Assembly: GCF_000772105.1 (NCBI RefSeq)
Contig: NZ_CP009354.1
Span: 1,550,001-1,614,000, forward strand
Reading direction: 5' to 3'
Source of the DNA: Vibrio tubiashii ATCC 19109
GTDB taxonomy: Bacteria > Pseudomonadota > Gammaproteobacteria > Enterobacterales > Vibrionaceae
DNA length: 64,000 bases
Shown piece after piece: positions 48,410 through 58,001 of this stretch; the first letter of the stretch is position 1; the number at the start of each line of letters is the position of its first letter. The notes under the pieces are model-generated. The model made no database searches. It saw only the letters and a program-made list of their open reading frames with translations, and was not told the DNA's origin. Both the position numbers and the translations under genes were made by a program.

Positions 48410-49243
48410 ATGATTAAAGTTGGTCAGATTAACCACTTAGAAGTAGTAAAAAGAGCCGATTTCGGCCTATTTCTTGATGCTGGCGATTATGGTACGACCT
48501 TGTTGCCAAATCGATTTGTTCCAGAAGGTGTAGAAGTAGGTGATTCTCTAGACGCTTTTTTATACTTCGATTCTGACAGTCAGTTAGTCGCCACAACTGA
48601 AACGCCAATCGCTCAAGTGGGTGAATGGGGTTTGATGAAAATTGAAGGTGTGAACTCTACGGGTGCATTTGCTGATTGGGGTATTAAAGGCAAAGATCTA
48701 CTTATTCCCTTTAGTGAACAGCGCGCCCGTTTTGCAATGGGGCAAACTGTTTTAGTTTATGTCTACACCGATAAGGCATCAGGTCGTATCGTAGGTACCA
48801 CTAAATTTAACAAGTGGCTTGATAAGACACCAGCAAACTACCAACGCAATCAACAGGTGGATCTAATTATCGCAGAGCGAAGCGACTTAGGTTTCAAAGC
48901 GATTGTTGAAGGTCAGCACTGGGGTATGATTTTTAAATCTGATGTGTTCGGTAAGCTGTTTATTGGCAAAAAGCTGAAGGGATACATTAAGAGCGTTCGT
49001 GAAGATGGCAAGATCGATCTTTCTCTGCAAAAGGTAGGTGTTGGCAAAATGGACGACTTGAGTCAGAAGGTGCTGGACCTGCTAGAGAAGAAAGGGGGTT
49101 TCCTTCCTCTTAATGACAAATCTTCTCCAGAAGCAATTTTTGCTGCCTTCCGCACCAGTAAAGGCACGTTTAAGAAAACGATCGGTGGATTATACAAGCA
49201 AGGAAAAATCGTTATCGATAAAGAAGGCATTCGCCTCGCTTAG
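48410..49243 (+). CDS. CvfB/YitL-family S1 RNA-binding protein
   Basis: 277 residues. It has three S1-like units: residues 1-60 (VGQINHLEVVKRADFGLFLD), 65-130 (GEWGLMKIEGVNSTGAFADWGIKGKDLLIP) and about 150-215 (HWGMIFKSDVFGKLFIGKKLKGYIKSVREDGKIDLSLQ). A C-terminal winged-helix follows (SKGTFKKTIGGLYKQGKI). The family binds RNA; CvfB in Gram-positive bacteria affects virulence gene expression, while the role in vibrios is not known. Divergent from the unknown membrane protein. Confidence 0.9.
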   Translation: MIKVGQINHLEVVKRADFGLFLDAGDYGTTLLPNRFVPEGVEVGDSLDAFLYFDSDSQLVATTETPIAQVGEWGLMKIEGVNSTGAFADWGIKGKDLLIPFSEQRARFAMGQTVLVYVYTDKASGRIVGTTKFNKWLDKTPANYQRNQQVDLIIAERSDLGFKAIVEGQHWGMIFKSDVFGKLFIGKKLKGYIKSVREDGKIDLSLQKVGVGKMDDLSQKVLDLLEKKGGFLPLNDKSSPEAIFAAFRTSKGTFKKTIGGLYKQGKIVIDKEGIRLA

Positions 49244-49264
49244 TTAAAATTTGAAGCCGCTTCC

Positions 49265-49410
49265 ATAAAAAAAGGCCCAATGCTGATCCTGCTTTGGGCC
49301 TAGGGGAAGGGCTCATAGAGAGCCTGCGCTAACTGTTTGAATTTCCGACTTTATCCATACCTAAAGTGTAGTCCAAGATTCGGAAATCGCTAGGCTCTCA
49401 TAGAATTTCA
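49265..49410 (-). ncRNA. Candidate small RNA or 3' UTR-derived RNA after rsmF
   Basis: Non-coding stretch with an imperfect hairpin of about 82 bases: GAGAGCCT (49318-49325) pairs with AGGCTCTC (49392-49399), ATTTCCGA (49341-49348) with TCGGAAAT (49380-49387) and CTTTA (49349-49353) with TAAAG (49362-49366). On the minus strand it is followed by a terminator (8-bp stem 49273-49280 with 49294-49301, then seven Ts). GGA triplets sit in the apical loop and in the terminator loop. It could be an independent small RNA or one processed from rsmF mRNA. I do not recognise the family. Confidence 0.45.
49267..49301 (-). terminator. Terminator downstream of rsmF and the candidate small RNA
   Basis: AGGCCCAA (49273-49280) pairs with TTGGGCCT (49294-49301); on the minus strand seven Ts follow. 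It lies 127 bases past the rsmF stop. Confidence 0.85.
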
Positions 49411-49427
49411 TACTATTGTTTTACCGA

Positions 49428-50849
49428 TTAGAATAGATTTTTATCTCTTACTAATTCACGCGGTAAACCATTCTTAATTCGATTTCCAACCCATTTTCCT
49501 AGACCAATCACATCGTTACCTAATTTAACGATCACTTCACCTTTGCCTGATAGGCCCTCGGGGCGAACATCACGACCCATAAACCATTCTCTAGCATCGT
49601 CGACTGAAAGTGCTACTGATGTTGCCTCAGTTCCGTTAGTAAGTGCTGTTGCCACTTGATGCTGCCAGCGATAACCTTTTTTATGAGCCTCGGCGATCTT
49701 TATGCCCATTCGTGAAAAGCGCAATTCGCCTAGCATAGGCTCCAACGCGTGTGGAAATAACCATACATCGTTGTCGCGTAGCCAAACAGAACAATCGCTA
49801 GGTAGGTCGATATCTAAGGTTGCTTTTAGCTGGGTTTGAATGTCAGCTTGGGTTTTGGTATTTGCTTTTTCGAAAGGAAACTTGCCCAGTCTTTTCTTCA
49901 CTTTCGGTGCTTCGACCGAACCAAGCTTTCGTATGCGGGCAACAAAGAAGCCTTCGCAGTCATAAACTTGAGGGAATATGTGCAAGAAACCCTCTTCAGT
50001 TAGGGCTTTGTCCGCGTCTGGAAAAAGGTCGCTCAAGCTTTCAAAACTCACCTCTTCATCAAACACCTCTTTGAGGTGATGACAAACTTGCTGATTTTCT
50101 TCAATGCTCAACGTACAGGTGGAGTACACCATCACGCCACCAGGTTTCAAAGCATGAAACGCACTTTCAATCAGATCTTTCTGCGTATCTGAAATGGAAA
50201 TAACAGACTCTTTTGTCCAGTTTTTCATTGCGTCTGCATCTTTGCGTACGGTTCCCTCCCCAGAACAAGGAGCATCAATCAGTACCGCATCGAACTGCTC
50301 TGGTAGCCAGCCGCCGAAAACGCGACCATCGAAGTTGCTCAATGCCGCATTGCGAACCCCACAACGCTCAATATTGGCATGCAAGACTTTGACTCGACTG
50401 GCAGAAAACTCATTCGCTACCAATACACCGCTATTTCCCATACAAGCAGCAATCTGAGTGGTTTTTGAGCCTGGAGCAGCAGCCATATCAAGTACACTTT
50501 CGAACTCATTGCTTTGCTGAAACAGTGCAGAAACGGGCATCATTGAACTGGCTTCTTGAATGTAGAATAGACCTGACATATGTTCAGCGGTGTTTCCTAG
50601 CGGAACTTCAGACTCATCTGCTTCAATCCAAAAACCTTCATGGCACCAAGGTACTGCTTCTAATTGCCAACCTTTGCCTTTAGCTCGTTCAAGAAATTCA
50701 TCTACGGTTATTTTCAGCGTATTGACTCGAATACTCTTGCGCAGAGGGCGCTGACATGCAGCGACGAAATCGTCCATGTTCAGACCTTGAGGAAGAATGG
50801 ATTCGATTTCAGACAGGAACTCTTCTGGTAGATAAACGTTATGGTGCAA
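49428..50849 (-). CDS. rsmF: 16S rRNA m5C1407 methyltransferase
   Basis: 473 residues from TTG 50849; the following HHNVYLPEEFL aligns with the E. coli RsmF start, so the rare start is accepted. It methylates C1407 of 16S rRNA. The SAM site includes DMAAAPGSKTTQIAA. The two catalytic cysteines lie in DAPCSGEGT and STCTLS. A C-terminal PUA-like domain follows. It sits downstream of letA-letB, as in E. coli (yebS-yebT-yebU). Here a terminator hairpin at 50902 separates them. Confidence 0.93.
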   Translation of the reverse strand: MHHNVYLPEEFLSEIESILPQGLNMDDFVAACQRPLRKSIRVNTLKITVDEFLERAKGKGWQLEAVPWCHEGFWIEADESEVPLGNTAEHMSGLFYIQEASSMMPVSALFQQSNEFESVLDMAAAPGSKTTQIAACMGNSGVLVANEFSASRVKVLHANIERCGVRNAALSNFDGRVFGGWLPEQFDAVLIDAPCSGEGTVRKDADAMKNWTKESVISISDTQKDLIESAFHALKPGGVMVYSTCTLSIEENQQVCHHLKEVFDEEVSFESLSDLFPDADKALTEEGFLHIFPQVYDCEGFFVARIRKLGSVEAPKVKKRLGKFPFEKANTKTQADIQTQLKATLDIDLPSDCSVWLRDNDVWLFPHALEPMLGELRFSRMGIKIAEAHKKGYRWQHQVATALTNGTEATSVALSVDDAREWFMGRDVRPEGLSGKGEVIVKLGNDVIGLGKWVGNRIKNGLPRELVRDKNLF

Positions 50850-50901
50850 AGCTTTGTCTCGACTGGCTTAAAAGGTCGCTGATTATAGCCAAATAATAGG
50901 A

Positions 50902-50927
50902 AAAACGCAGCGGTTAGGCTGCGTTTT
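50902..50927 (-). terminator. Terminator after letB
   Basis: AAAACGCAGC (50902-50911) pairs with GCTGCGTTTT (50918-50927), between the letB stop and the rsmF start. Confidence 0.8.
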
Positions 50928-50958
50928 ATTAGGTAAATAGTGAATAATTCGTTGAGTG

Positions 50959-53592
50959 CTAGGGTTTAGGAATAGCCGCTCGCCATTCTTTCCAACCATC
51001 TTCTGCTTTAGCGTAAAGATAGAAAGATTGACCTTGCTCAGCGATTGGTTCTAGCTGTTTTTGCTCTGGAGTGGAGAAGGTGATACCTCCACGAACTAAA
51101 CTATCAAATGTACCCGCTTTGATGTTTGCTCCAGTTAAGCCGATAGACACATCAACACCTGATGTATTCCAGAAAACGCTATTGCGTCGCACCAGGTAAG
51201 CGTAATTAGGGTCAATGACTACGGTAGAAACCACGCGATCAGCAAATTCTCCCAATTCAACCTTAGTCACTTCACCGACTTCAATCTCTCGGTAAAGGAC
51301 AGGTGTACCGGCGCTGATTGAGCCGCGAGATTCACTTTGCAGAGTAAAGGTAACGCCACGGATAGCTTTCTTATTGGTATGCAAGGCGAATTGGTTCTTA
51401 GTTTTCCCCTTACCTGGTTGTACGCTGATGGATTGAGCGAGCAAGTTCTGAATATTCTTGACACCCCGTAAACCAACTTCCGCTTTTGGTAGCCAGAAGT
51501 AAGAGCCTTCAACGGCAATCGTATCAGTATACTCCGGAAGAATGCGCGCTTTGACTTCGACACTCTTACGCTCAAAGTTAGGCACCACAAGCGTTACTTC
51601 ACCGACTTTTACGCCGTTATAGTTGATGCTTGTTCCCTTCGAAAGTGTGTTCTCGCCTTCAAGCGTCAGAGTGATCACTTGGCCAAACTTACGAGCCGTC
51701 TTGAAATCTTTATACAGTAGCCATTTGTCATTTTGCTTATTGTCGACCCCTGGCAGTGAGTCAAACGCAATGCCACCTTGAATCAGGGATTTGAGTGGCG
51801 CGGCCTTAACATTAATACCCGCAAGGCTGGCATCAATCTCAACGCCGGAGCGATTCCAAAATACGGTTTGCTCTGTGACTAAATGTTTATACTGGTTTTC
51901 GATACTGGCTGAGATAATGACGCCACCATCAACTAGATAGAAATCAGCCACGTTACCAACTTGAAGGTTACGATAGAGCAGTGGGCTACCTTTGCTAATC
52001 GGAGGCAACTCGTTAGCGTACATCGTTAACTTAGTCGACCCAGACATATTGTACTTCGCTAGTTCAGCCAGCGACTTACTTGGGTAGAGTCGATACTCTT
52101 CCAGTGCGTTTTCTTTTCCTTCACTGACAAAACTGATTGAACCAGTCAGGAGTTGTTTAGCAGGTGGGACGCTGATATTTAGACCAGACTCTGTCAATTC
52201 AGCACTGGCACTGCCGGTCACAAAGAAACGGTTCTGAGATTTGATCAAATGGGCGTAATCGCTATCAACTAAAGCGTCGAGTTGAACTTTATCGTCCACT
52301 AAACGAACTTGAGTCACACTACCGACACTAATACCGCGATAGAGAATATGAGCGCCCTCATCTAAGCCAAATGAGTTGTCTGCAACCAAGTGAACCGACA
52401 CCGAGCGAGCTTGTTGGCGATTAAACTCATCCTTTCTAACGGCACTAAACTTACGCGAGCGATTTCCTTCACCCGGCACAATCGTTAAGAAGTTACCTTT
52501 AACGATGTTGGCAATGTTTTCCACACCGGAAAGTGACACTTTGGCTTCTTCGAGAATAAATTTACTGCCCGTGGTCAGCATATCGCTGAAAGCGGGTTGA
52601 ATGGCTGCTGAAGCGATAATACTTTCGCGGCCATTACTCAGTTCTAAATCAGTGATCTGGCCGATTTCGATACCGCGATACATGATTGGCGCACCGTTTT
52701 CACTGATGTTGTTGTTGTCTGGAAGCTCAACCTTAATTGCAATACCACGACCTGCCGTTTTGATGTCGGGGTAGAGCCTAAATTCAGTGTTGTCAGCAAC
52801 AGGCGCGCCTCCATCTGGAGAGTCAACGGCGATAGAGCCGCCAATTAGTGCGCTTAGGCTTTCAAGACGCACATCGACACCTTCAAAACCAATATTGGCA
52901 CCAATACCGCTTACGTTCCAAAAGCGACTGTCATCGGTGATGATATGTCGGTACTCATCTTGGATAGAAGCTTGAATTACGACGTGTTTTGAATCTGAAT
53001 GGAGCTGATAGCTATATACTTCGCCAATTGGAATTTTACGATACACAATTTGCGAACCAACAGAGATTCCTCCAAGGTCACGCGCTTTGAGTGAAATATT
53101 CAACCCTTCACTTGCCATAAGATCAGATGGCGCGCGCTCTAGAGCTGTAAACTCTGTTTCTGGCTCTGACGGGTTACTGCTCGGTGATATGGCGATGTAG
53201 TTGCCTGAAACTAGCGCATCGAGCCCAGAGATTCCTGATAGGCTCGCGGTAGGCTTGACCATCCAAAATCGAGTCTCTTTCGTCAGCAGTTTGGTTGCTT
53301 CAGGGTAAATATCTGCGTCTACATAAATACTTTGCAAATCTTCCGCTAGGTTGATGTCTTTCACCATACCCACTTCTAGGCCCTGGTAGCGAATGGTTGT
53401 TCTACCTGCAATTAGGCCTTGTGCATCAGAAAAGTAGATTTGGACACGTTGCCCAGCATCTTGAACCGCTTTAAACACCAACCATCCTGCTAATACCATG
53501 GTCAATATAGGTAGCAGCCACAATGGCGATAGCCCTTTATTGCGCTTGATATTAGGCGAGTAAGAGTTTTGTGTCGGAGAAGGATTACTCAT
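50959..53592 (-). CDS. letB: LetB, seven-MCE-domain periplasmic lipid-transport tube (YebT)
   Basis: 877 residues, the same length as E. coli LetB. One N-terminal TM helix (LSPLWLLPILTMVLAGWLVF) is followed by seven MCE domains. Each is recognisable by a motif such as TIRYQGLEVGMVKDI, QIVYRKIPIGEVYSY, PIMYRGIEIGQITDL, HILYRGISVGSVTQV, PLLYRNLQVGNVADF, SINYNGVKVGEVTLV and PVLYREIEVGEVTKV. In E. coli, stacked hexamers make a tunnel carrying lipids between inner and outer membranes. The start overlaps the letA end by 8 bases, so translation is coupled. Confidence 0.95.
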   Translation of the reverse strand: MSNPSPTQNSYSPNIKRNKGLSPLWLLPILTMVLAGWLVFKAVQDAGQRVQIYFSDAQGLIAGRTTIRYQGLEVGMVKDINLAEDLQSIYVDADIYPEATKLLTKETRFWMVKPTASLSGISGLDALVSGNYIAISPSSNPSEPETEFTALERAPSDLMASEGLNISLKARDLGGISVGSQIVYRKIPIGEVYSYQLHSDSKHVVIQASIQDEYRHIITDDSRFWNVSGIGANIGFEGVDVRLESLSALIGGSIAVDSPDGGAPVADNTEFRLYPDIKTAGRGIAIKVELPDNNNISENGAPIMYRGIEIGQITDLELSNGRESIIASAAIQPAFSDMLTTGSKFILEEAKVSLSGVENIANIVKGNFLTIVPGEGNRSRKFSAVRKDEFNRQQARSVSVHLVADNSFGLDEGAHILYRGISVGSVTQVRLVDDKVQLDALVDSDYAHLIKSQNRFFVTGSASAELTESGLNISVPPAKQLLTGSISFVSEGKENALEEYRLYPSKSLAELAKYNMSGSTKLTMYANELPPISKGSPLLYRNLQVGNVADFYLVDGGVIISASIENQYKHLVTEQTVFWNRSGVEIDASLAGINVKAAPLKSLIQGGIAFDSLPGVDNKQNDKWLLYKDFKTARKFGQVITLTLEGENTLSKGTSINYNGVKVGEVTLVVPNFERKSVEVKARILPEYTDTIAVEGSYFWLPKAEVGLRGVKNIQNLLAQSISVQPGKGKTKNQFALHTNKKAIRGVTFTLQSESRGSISAGTPVLYREIEVGEVTKVELGEFADRVVSTVVIDPNYAYLVRRNSVFWNTSGVDVSIGLTGANIKAGTFDSLVRGGITFSTPEQKQLEPIAEQGQSFYLYAKAEDGWKEWRAAIPKP

Positions 53593-54844
53593 TTAGTGAC
53601 TCTTTGTTTTTGTTTTCGTCTGGGTAGTTATCCCAAATCAACCTCGGATCCATGCTTTCTGCAGCTAGCATTGTCAATACAACAACGATACCAAATGCAA
53701 CCGCCCCATACCCGGGCGTGAAATCAAGGATTTGGCCTCGATCAACTAATGTCATCATGATGGAGATAACGAACAAGTCCATCATGGACCATCGACCGAT
53801 CCACTTAATAATGAAATAGATGGTCATTCTGTGTCTGTGGTAGACCTTACGCTTAAACTGGATGGCGAGTAGTAGATAGGACAAGCCAAGAATTTTCGCG
53901 ACAGGTACAACAATACTGGCGACAAAGATAATTACAGCGATTCCCGTCATGCCGCTTTTAACTAAAGAAGCGACCCCTGAAAAGATCGTATCTTCCAACC
54001 GCTTACCATTGGTTAGAAGAATGGAAATAGGGATTAAGTTGGCTGGGAAAATCGCAATCGAAGCGGCAATGAGGTAAGCCCATGTTTTTTGAATCGAACG
54101 CGGCTTACGGTGGTGAATAGGGCTATGACAGCGTTTGCACTCAGTCCCTTCAGGTTGAGATAGGTGACAATGGTGACAGTGTAGCGTTTTTTCTATTGCA
54201 GCGTACTTGTCTTCTGGTTCATACACTTCCCAGTACCTGCGGACACTCACGCGAGTGACAAGTAGCACGGTTGATACCTGAAGAAGCAGTAGGCCTATCA
54301 AACCAGGCCCAACAATGATGTCTGAATAGTCTTGTAGTTTGAAACAAGAAATGGCGATACTCACCAAGAACACGTCGATCATCACCCAAGGTTTTAAGTG
54401 TTGGACAAGGGCTAACGATACCTTGAGTAGTTTAAATTGGTGATACTTTAAGGCGATGTGCGCCGTCACTACTGAACTGCAAACAATCAACGGGGCGATA
54501 GAACTACAGAAAAAGATCAGTAATGAGAGCATAACGAAGCCTTCTTGAAACAGAGTAAAGACTCCGTCTGGAAGGGTCGCAGGTATCATGACGCCAAACA
54601 GGCGAATACTAATAAAATCGAAAAAGTGGGAAGGAATAAACAGTAGCAGACAGGTTAGCGCAATCGCGAGATTACCTGAAAGAGAAGGGCGACCGCCTCG
54701 GTATAATTTGGTGTTACATCGAGGGCAGTAGGCACTTTTACCGCGCTCGACTGTCACTAAATCAACAGGGAGCTCACAACCATCGCATAGTCGAATCGAC
54801 GTTAAGGACGATGAGTGGGCGCGGAGAGGTTGAGGGGGGCTCAT
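53585..54844 (-). CDS. letA: LetA, PqiA-like inner-membrane partner of LetB (YebS)
   Basis: 419 residues. It has two PqiA repeats, each with a zinc-type ribbon and about four TM helices: ribbon one is LCDGCELPVD...AYCPRCNTKLY, ribbon two is CHHCHLSQPEGTECKRCHS. In the known pair LetA probably loads or unloads lipids at the base of the LetB tunnel. It is first in the letA-letB pair. The upstream ABC exporter ends 33 bases before its start on the same strand, so the three may share a transcript. Confidence 0.93.
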   Translation of the reverse strand: MSPPQPLRAHSSSLTSIRLCDGCELPVDLVTVERGKSAYCPRCNTKLYRGGRPSLSGNLAIALTCLLLFIPSHFFDFISIRLFGVMIPATLPDGVFTLFQEGFVMLSLLIFFCSSIAPLIVCSSVVTAHIALKYHQFKLLKVSLALVQHLKPWVMIDVFLVSIAISCFKLQDYSDIIVGPGLIGLLLLQVSTVLLVTRVSVRRYWEVYEPEDKYAAIEKTLHCHHCHLSQPEGTECKRCHSPIHHRKPRSIQKTWAYLIAASIAIFPANLIPISILLTNGKRLEDTIFSGVASLVKSGMTGIAVIIFVASIVVPVAKILGLSYLLLAIQFKRKVYHRHRMTIYFIIKWIGRWSMMDLFVISIMMTLVDRGQILDFTPGYGAVAFGIVVVLTMLAAESMDPRLIWDNYPDENKNKESLNE

Positions 54845-54877
54845 TGCTCCCCTCCGCTCAAATAGGCATAGGAATGG

Positions 54878-56674
54878 TTAACTGTGCGATTGCACATTAC
54901 CATATAATGTTTGATATAAACCTTGTTGTTCAACCAACTCTCCGTGTGTACCCGCTTGGCTCACTTGCCCATCTTCTAGTACGTAAATTAGATCTGCTTG
55001 TTTTACCGCAGATAATCGGTGCGCTACGATCAGTGTAGTACGACCTTGCAAAAATTCTGTCAGTGCTTTATGCAAGGCTGCTTCTGTCGCCGTATCAAGG
55101 GCGGACGTTGCCTCATCCAAAATGACAAACTTTGGATTACTTAAAATCATTCGCGCAATAGCTAATCGCTGCCTTTGACCACCAGACAAACGGATACCGC
55201 TTCGACCTATTTGTGTTTCTAAGCCGTCACTTAATTGGCTAATGACATCTTGCATTTGTGCAATTTCAAGTGCCCGCCACAAATGCAAATCATCGTAGGT
55301 CGAACCAAGGGTCAGATTATGCCTTAAAGTGTCATTAAATAGTATAGGCTGTTGTAATACAACGGCAATTTGGTCTCTAATTATGTCAAAACTGATATCG
55401 TCAGTGGTTTGACCATTAAATCGTATTGAGCCTGAATTCGCTTGGTAGACACCGATTAGCAGTTGGATAAGGGTTGATTTTCCGCCACCACTGGCACCAA
55501 CTAATGCTACCTTCTTTCCGGCCGGAATAGACAGATTAAGATTGGTTAAGACCTGAGTTTCTTCATTATAAGAGAAGTTTACATCTTCTATCTCGATATC
55601 TACTTCTCGGTCTTGAGTAAATGGATTGACCTTGCTGACAGGTCGATGCTCTTCCTCTAAATCGAGTAGGGCATTGATACGTTTTAACGCTGCTTTCGCG
55701 CTGTACCAAGAGAACTGAATACCCAATAGCTCCTGCACAGGAGAAAGCATAAACCACAAGTAACCAAAGACGGCGAAGATCTGGCCGATGGTCAGGTCAC
55801 TAAACAGCACCATTAGCATGGCGACCGCTCGGAATAACTCAAACCCTAGCAAAAATAGTAGGAATGACACTCTCCCTGCCGCTTCCGATTGCCAAGCATA
55901 CTTATCCGCATCAACACGAATCTGGTTAGCTTGATCCTTGAGTTCATTGAGGAACTCTCGTTCTCTATTGGCGGCGCGCAGTTGATAAATACCGTCCAAG
56001 GTTTCAACCAAGCGATTTTGAAAGCGTTCAAAAGATTGGTTCTCACGCTTTTTAAGGTGCTTAACCTTGCTACCTAGCTTGCGAGAGAAATAAATGACGA
56101 CTGGATTAACCAGCAGTATAAACAGTCCAAGACGCCAATCTAGCCATAGTAGAACACCCGCTGTACCAATGACGGTCAACAGGCTAATTAAAAACTTACT
56201 CAGTGTAGAGCCAATGAACTGGTCGATAGTCTCTATATCAGTGATAAGGTGCGCATTGATGCCACCGCTGCCACGCGTTTCGTATTGACGAATGCTAATG
56301 CGGCCAAGCTTATCGATCATCTTGCTGCGCATTTGGAAGGTAATGGTTTTTGACACCAAGGTAAATTGGCGGCTTTGTAGAATGCTTAGAGCTTGGCTCG
56401 CACTGCGCATAATGACCACCAGCAATAGAGTCAGCGCGATGTAGCCTGTTGGTGTCTGCATTGAAGTAGGCAGCATGGCATTCATTGCCTCTAGCCCTTT
56501 ACCCGGTTGATTAAGAAGGACTTCATCCACCATGAGCGGCATTAATAGAGGGATCGGCACGCTGATTAAGGTCGCAATCAGCGCGATGACATTGGCAAGT
56601 ATTAGTTTCGACTTGTGCTTTTTTACTTGAGTTATCAACCAAGAACGGCTAATAGTGTTGGGATTATCGATCAT
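54878..56674 (-). CDS. ABC exporter half-transporter (membrane and ATPase domains fused)
   Basis: 598 residues. Six TM helices in residues 1 to about 320 form an exporter-type membrane domain, followed by an ATPase with Walker A VGASGGGKST, signature LSGGQRQR, Walker B FVILDEATSALD and H-loop IVAHRLS. It should act as a homodimer or with a partner and export a lipid, peptide or small molecule; the cargo is not deducible. There is no peptidase or accessory gene nearby. A Fur-like box overlaps its 5' end, hinting at iron control. The ATG at 56674 has no clear ribosome site, so translation may begin slightly downstream. Confidence 0.85.
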   Translation of the reverse strand: MIDNPNTISRSWLITQVKKHKSKLILANVIALIATLISVPIPLLMPLMVDEVLLNQPGKGLEAMNAMLPTSMQTPTGYIALTLLLVVIMRSASQALSILQSRQFTLVSKTITFQMRSKMIDKLGRISIRQYETRGSGGINAHLITDIETIDQFIGSTLSKFLISLLTVIGTAGVLLWLDWRLGLFILLVNPVVIYFSRKLGSKVKHLKKRENQSFERFQNRLVETLDGIYQLRAANREREFLNELKDQANQIRVDADKYAWQSEAAGRVSFLLFLLGFELFRAVAMLMVLFSDLTIGQIFAVFGYLWFMLSPVQELLGIQFSWYSAKAALKRINALLDLEEEHRPVSKVNPFTQDREVDIEIEDVNFSYNEETQVLTNLNLSIPAGKKVALVGASGGGKSTLIQLLIGVYQANSGSIRFNGQTTDDISFDIIRDQIAVVLQQPILFNDTLRHNLTLGSTYDDLHLWRALEIAQMQDVISQLSDGLETQIGRSGIRLSGGQRQRLAIARMILSNPKFVILDEATSALDTATEAALHKALTEFLQGRTTLIVAHRLSAVKQADLIYVLEDGQVSQAGTHGELVEQQGLYQTLYGNVQSHS

Positions 56675-56695
56675 TATAATGAGAATGCTTACTAT
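56675..56695. promoter_or_regulatory. Fur-like box between the ABC exporter and msrC
   Basis: AATGAGAATGCTTACTATT (56678-56696 region) matches the Fur pattern AATGANAATNATTNTCATT at 13 of 16 fixed positions, and a TATAAT readable on either strand lies at its edge. It could control the exporter, msrC or both. Confidence 0.45.
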
Positions 56696-56780
56696 TTAAT
56701 GTTTTGCGGCGATTGTACGCAGATTTATGTTAGAAGTCTCTAATTTTACAAAGGTCACGAATTTTCAAAAGGATGTAACA

Positions 56781-57254
56781 ATGAAAATAGAACATTACCA
56801 CCGCTTAACCAAGCAAGCTGCGTCATTAATTGAATCTGAAACCGATCTTATTGCGAATCTATCGAATGTCAGTGCTTTGCTTAACATGGAGTTAGACAAT
56901 CTAAACTGGGTTGGTTTCTATCTAATGAAAGACGGTGAGTTAGTTCTTGGCCCATTCCAAGGTAAACCAGCTTGTGTACGTATTCCTGTTGGTCGGGGTG
57001 TATGTGGAACAGCGGTAGCAACGAACACCGTACAACGCATATACGATGTGCATGAGTTTGAAGGTCATATTGCTTGTGATGCAGAGAGTAATTCTGAGTT
57101 AGTTATCCCATTTTCAATTAATGGTGAAATTGCTGGGGTACTAGATATTGATAGCCCTAATGTGGGTCGATTCAATGAAATTGATGAGGAAGGACTGACA
57201 TTTTTGATGAGCGAAGTAGAAAAGCTGCTTAATTCACACGCTATCGGGGCATAA
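56781..57254 (+). CDS. msrC: Free methionine-(R)-sulfoxide reductase, GAF domain
   Basis: 157 residues from the ATG at 56781 with AAAAGGATG upstream; 54 open bases before it are not coding-like. It is a single GAF domain with the family's cysteines in GKPACVRIPVGRGVCGTAV and near IACDAESNSELVIPF. The enzyme reduces free methionine-(R)-sulfoxide with thioredoxin. It is divergent from the ABC exporter and upstream of proQ on the same strand, about 100 bases away. Confidence 0.9.
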   Translation: MKIEHYHRLTKQAASLIESETDLIANLSNVSALLNMELDNLNWVGFYLMKDGELVLGPFQGKPACVRIPVGRGVCGTAVATNTVQRIYDVHEFEGHIACDAESNSELVIPFSINGEIAGVLDIDSPNVGRFNEIDEEGLTFLMSEVEKLLNSHAIGA

Positions 57255-57354
57255 TTTGTCTATTGAGTGTGGTTTTTCGCTTGCAGGTCACTATAATACC
57301 TCAAATATTTAATTCTTAATGCTCGCGGGCAAGCCGCAATAACCAGGAATCCTC

Positions 57355-57984
57355 ATGGAAAACACTGAAAAGTTAAAAAACAGCAAAGAAGTTATCGCAT
57401 ATATTGCTGAATGTTTCCCTAAGTGCTTTACTTTAGAAGGTGAAGCAAAGCCACTTAAAATTGGTATTTTTCAAGATCTTGCGGAGCGTCTAACGGACGA
57501 TCCAAAAGTAAGCAAAACTCAACTTCGTGCAGCGTTAAGACAATACACTTCATCATGGCGTTACCTTCACGGTGTGAAGCCAGGTGCAGTACGTGTAGAT
57601 TTAGATGGCAACCCAGCAGGTGAGCTAGATGAAGAACACGTAGAACACGCGAAAACAGCACTAGCTGAGAGCAAAGCGAAAGTGCAAGCTCGTCGTAAAG
57701 AGCAAGCGCAAAAAGCTCGTGAAGAAGGCAAAGCGAAAGCTAAGCCAGCTGCGAAAAAGCCACAAGGCCGTCGCCCACAACAGAATAAAGTACAAAAAGC
57801 CAATAAGCCGGTAGAAACGCGTGCTTTGAATGCTGACGAAGTAAAAGTTGGCAATCAAGTAAACGTCAATATGGGTAAAGGAAACATGGCTGCGACTATC
57901 GTTGAAATCAATAAGGAAGATGTGCGTGTTCAACTGTCTAACGGCCTACAAATGGTTGTAAAAGCGGAGCACCTACGCGCATAA
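57355..57984 (+). CDS. proQ: RNA chaperone ProQ
   Basis: 209 residues. An N-terminal FinO/ProQ domain (about 1-120, with [15 protein letters not shown] and [18 protein letters not shown]) is followed by a basic linker rich in Lys, Ala and Arg and a C-terminal Tudor-like domain ([20 protein letters not shown]). It binds structured RNAs and 3' ends and pairs small RNAs with targets. prc follows 17 bases later, as in E. coli, so they are co-transcribed. Confidence 0.95.
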   Translation: MENTEKLKNSKEVIAYIAECFPKCFTLEGEAKPLKIGIFQDLAERLTDDPKVSKTQLRAALRQYTSSWRYLHGVKPGAVRVDLDGNPAGELDEEHVEHAKTALAESKAKVQARRKEQAQKAREEGKAKAKPAAKKPQGRRPQQNKVQKANKPVETRALNADEVKVGNQVNVNMGKGNMAATIVEINKEDVRVQLSNGLQMVVKAEHLRA

Positions 57985-58001
57985 AGGAGATACTCCTACG
58001 C

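Noticed and set aside
49318..49399. Small RNA on the plus strand after the S1-domain gene
   Set aside because: No terminator T-run exists on the plus strand; the minus strand has both hairpin and terminator.
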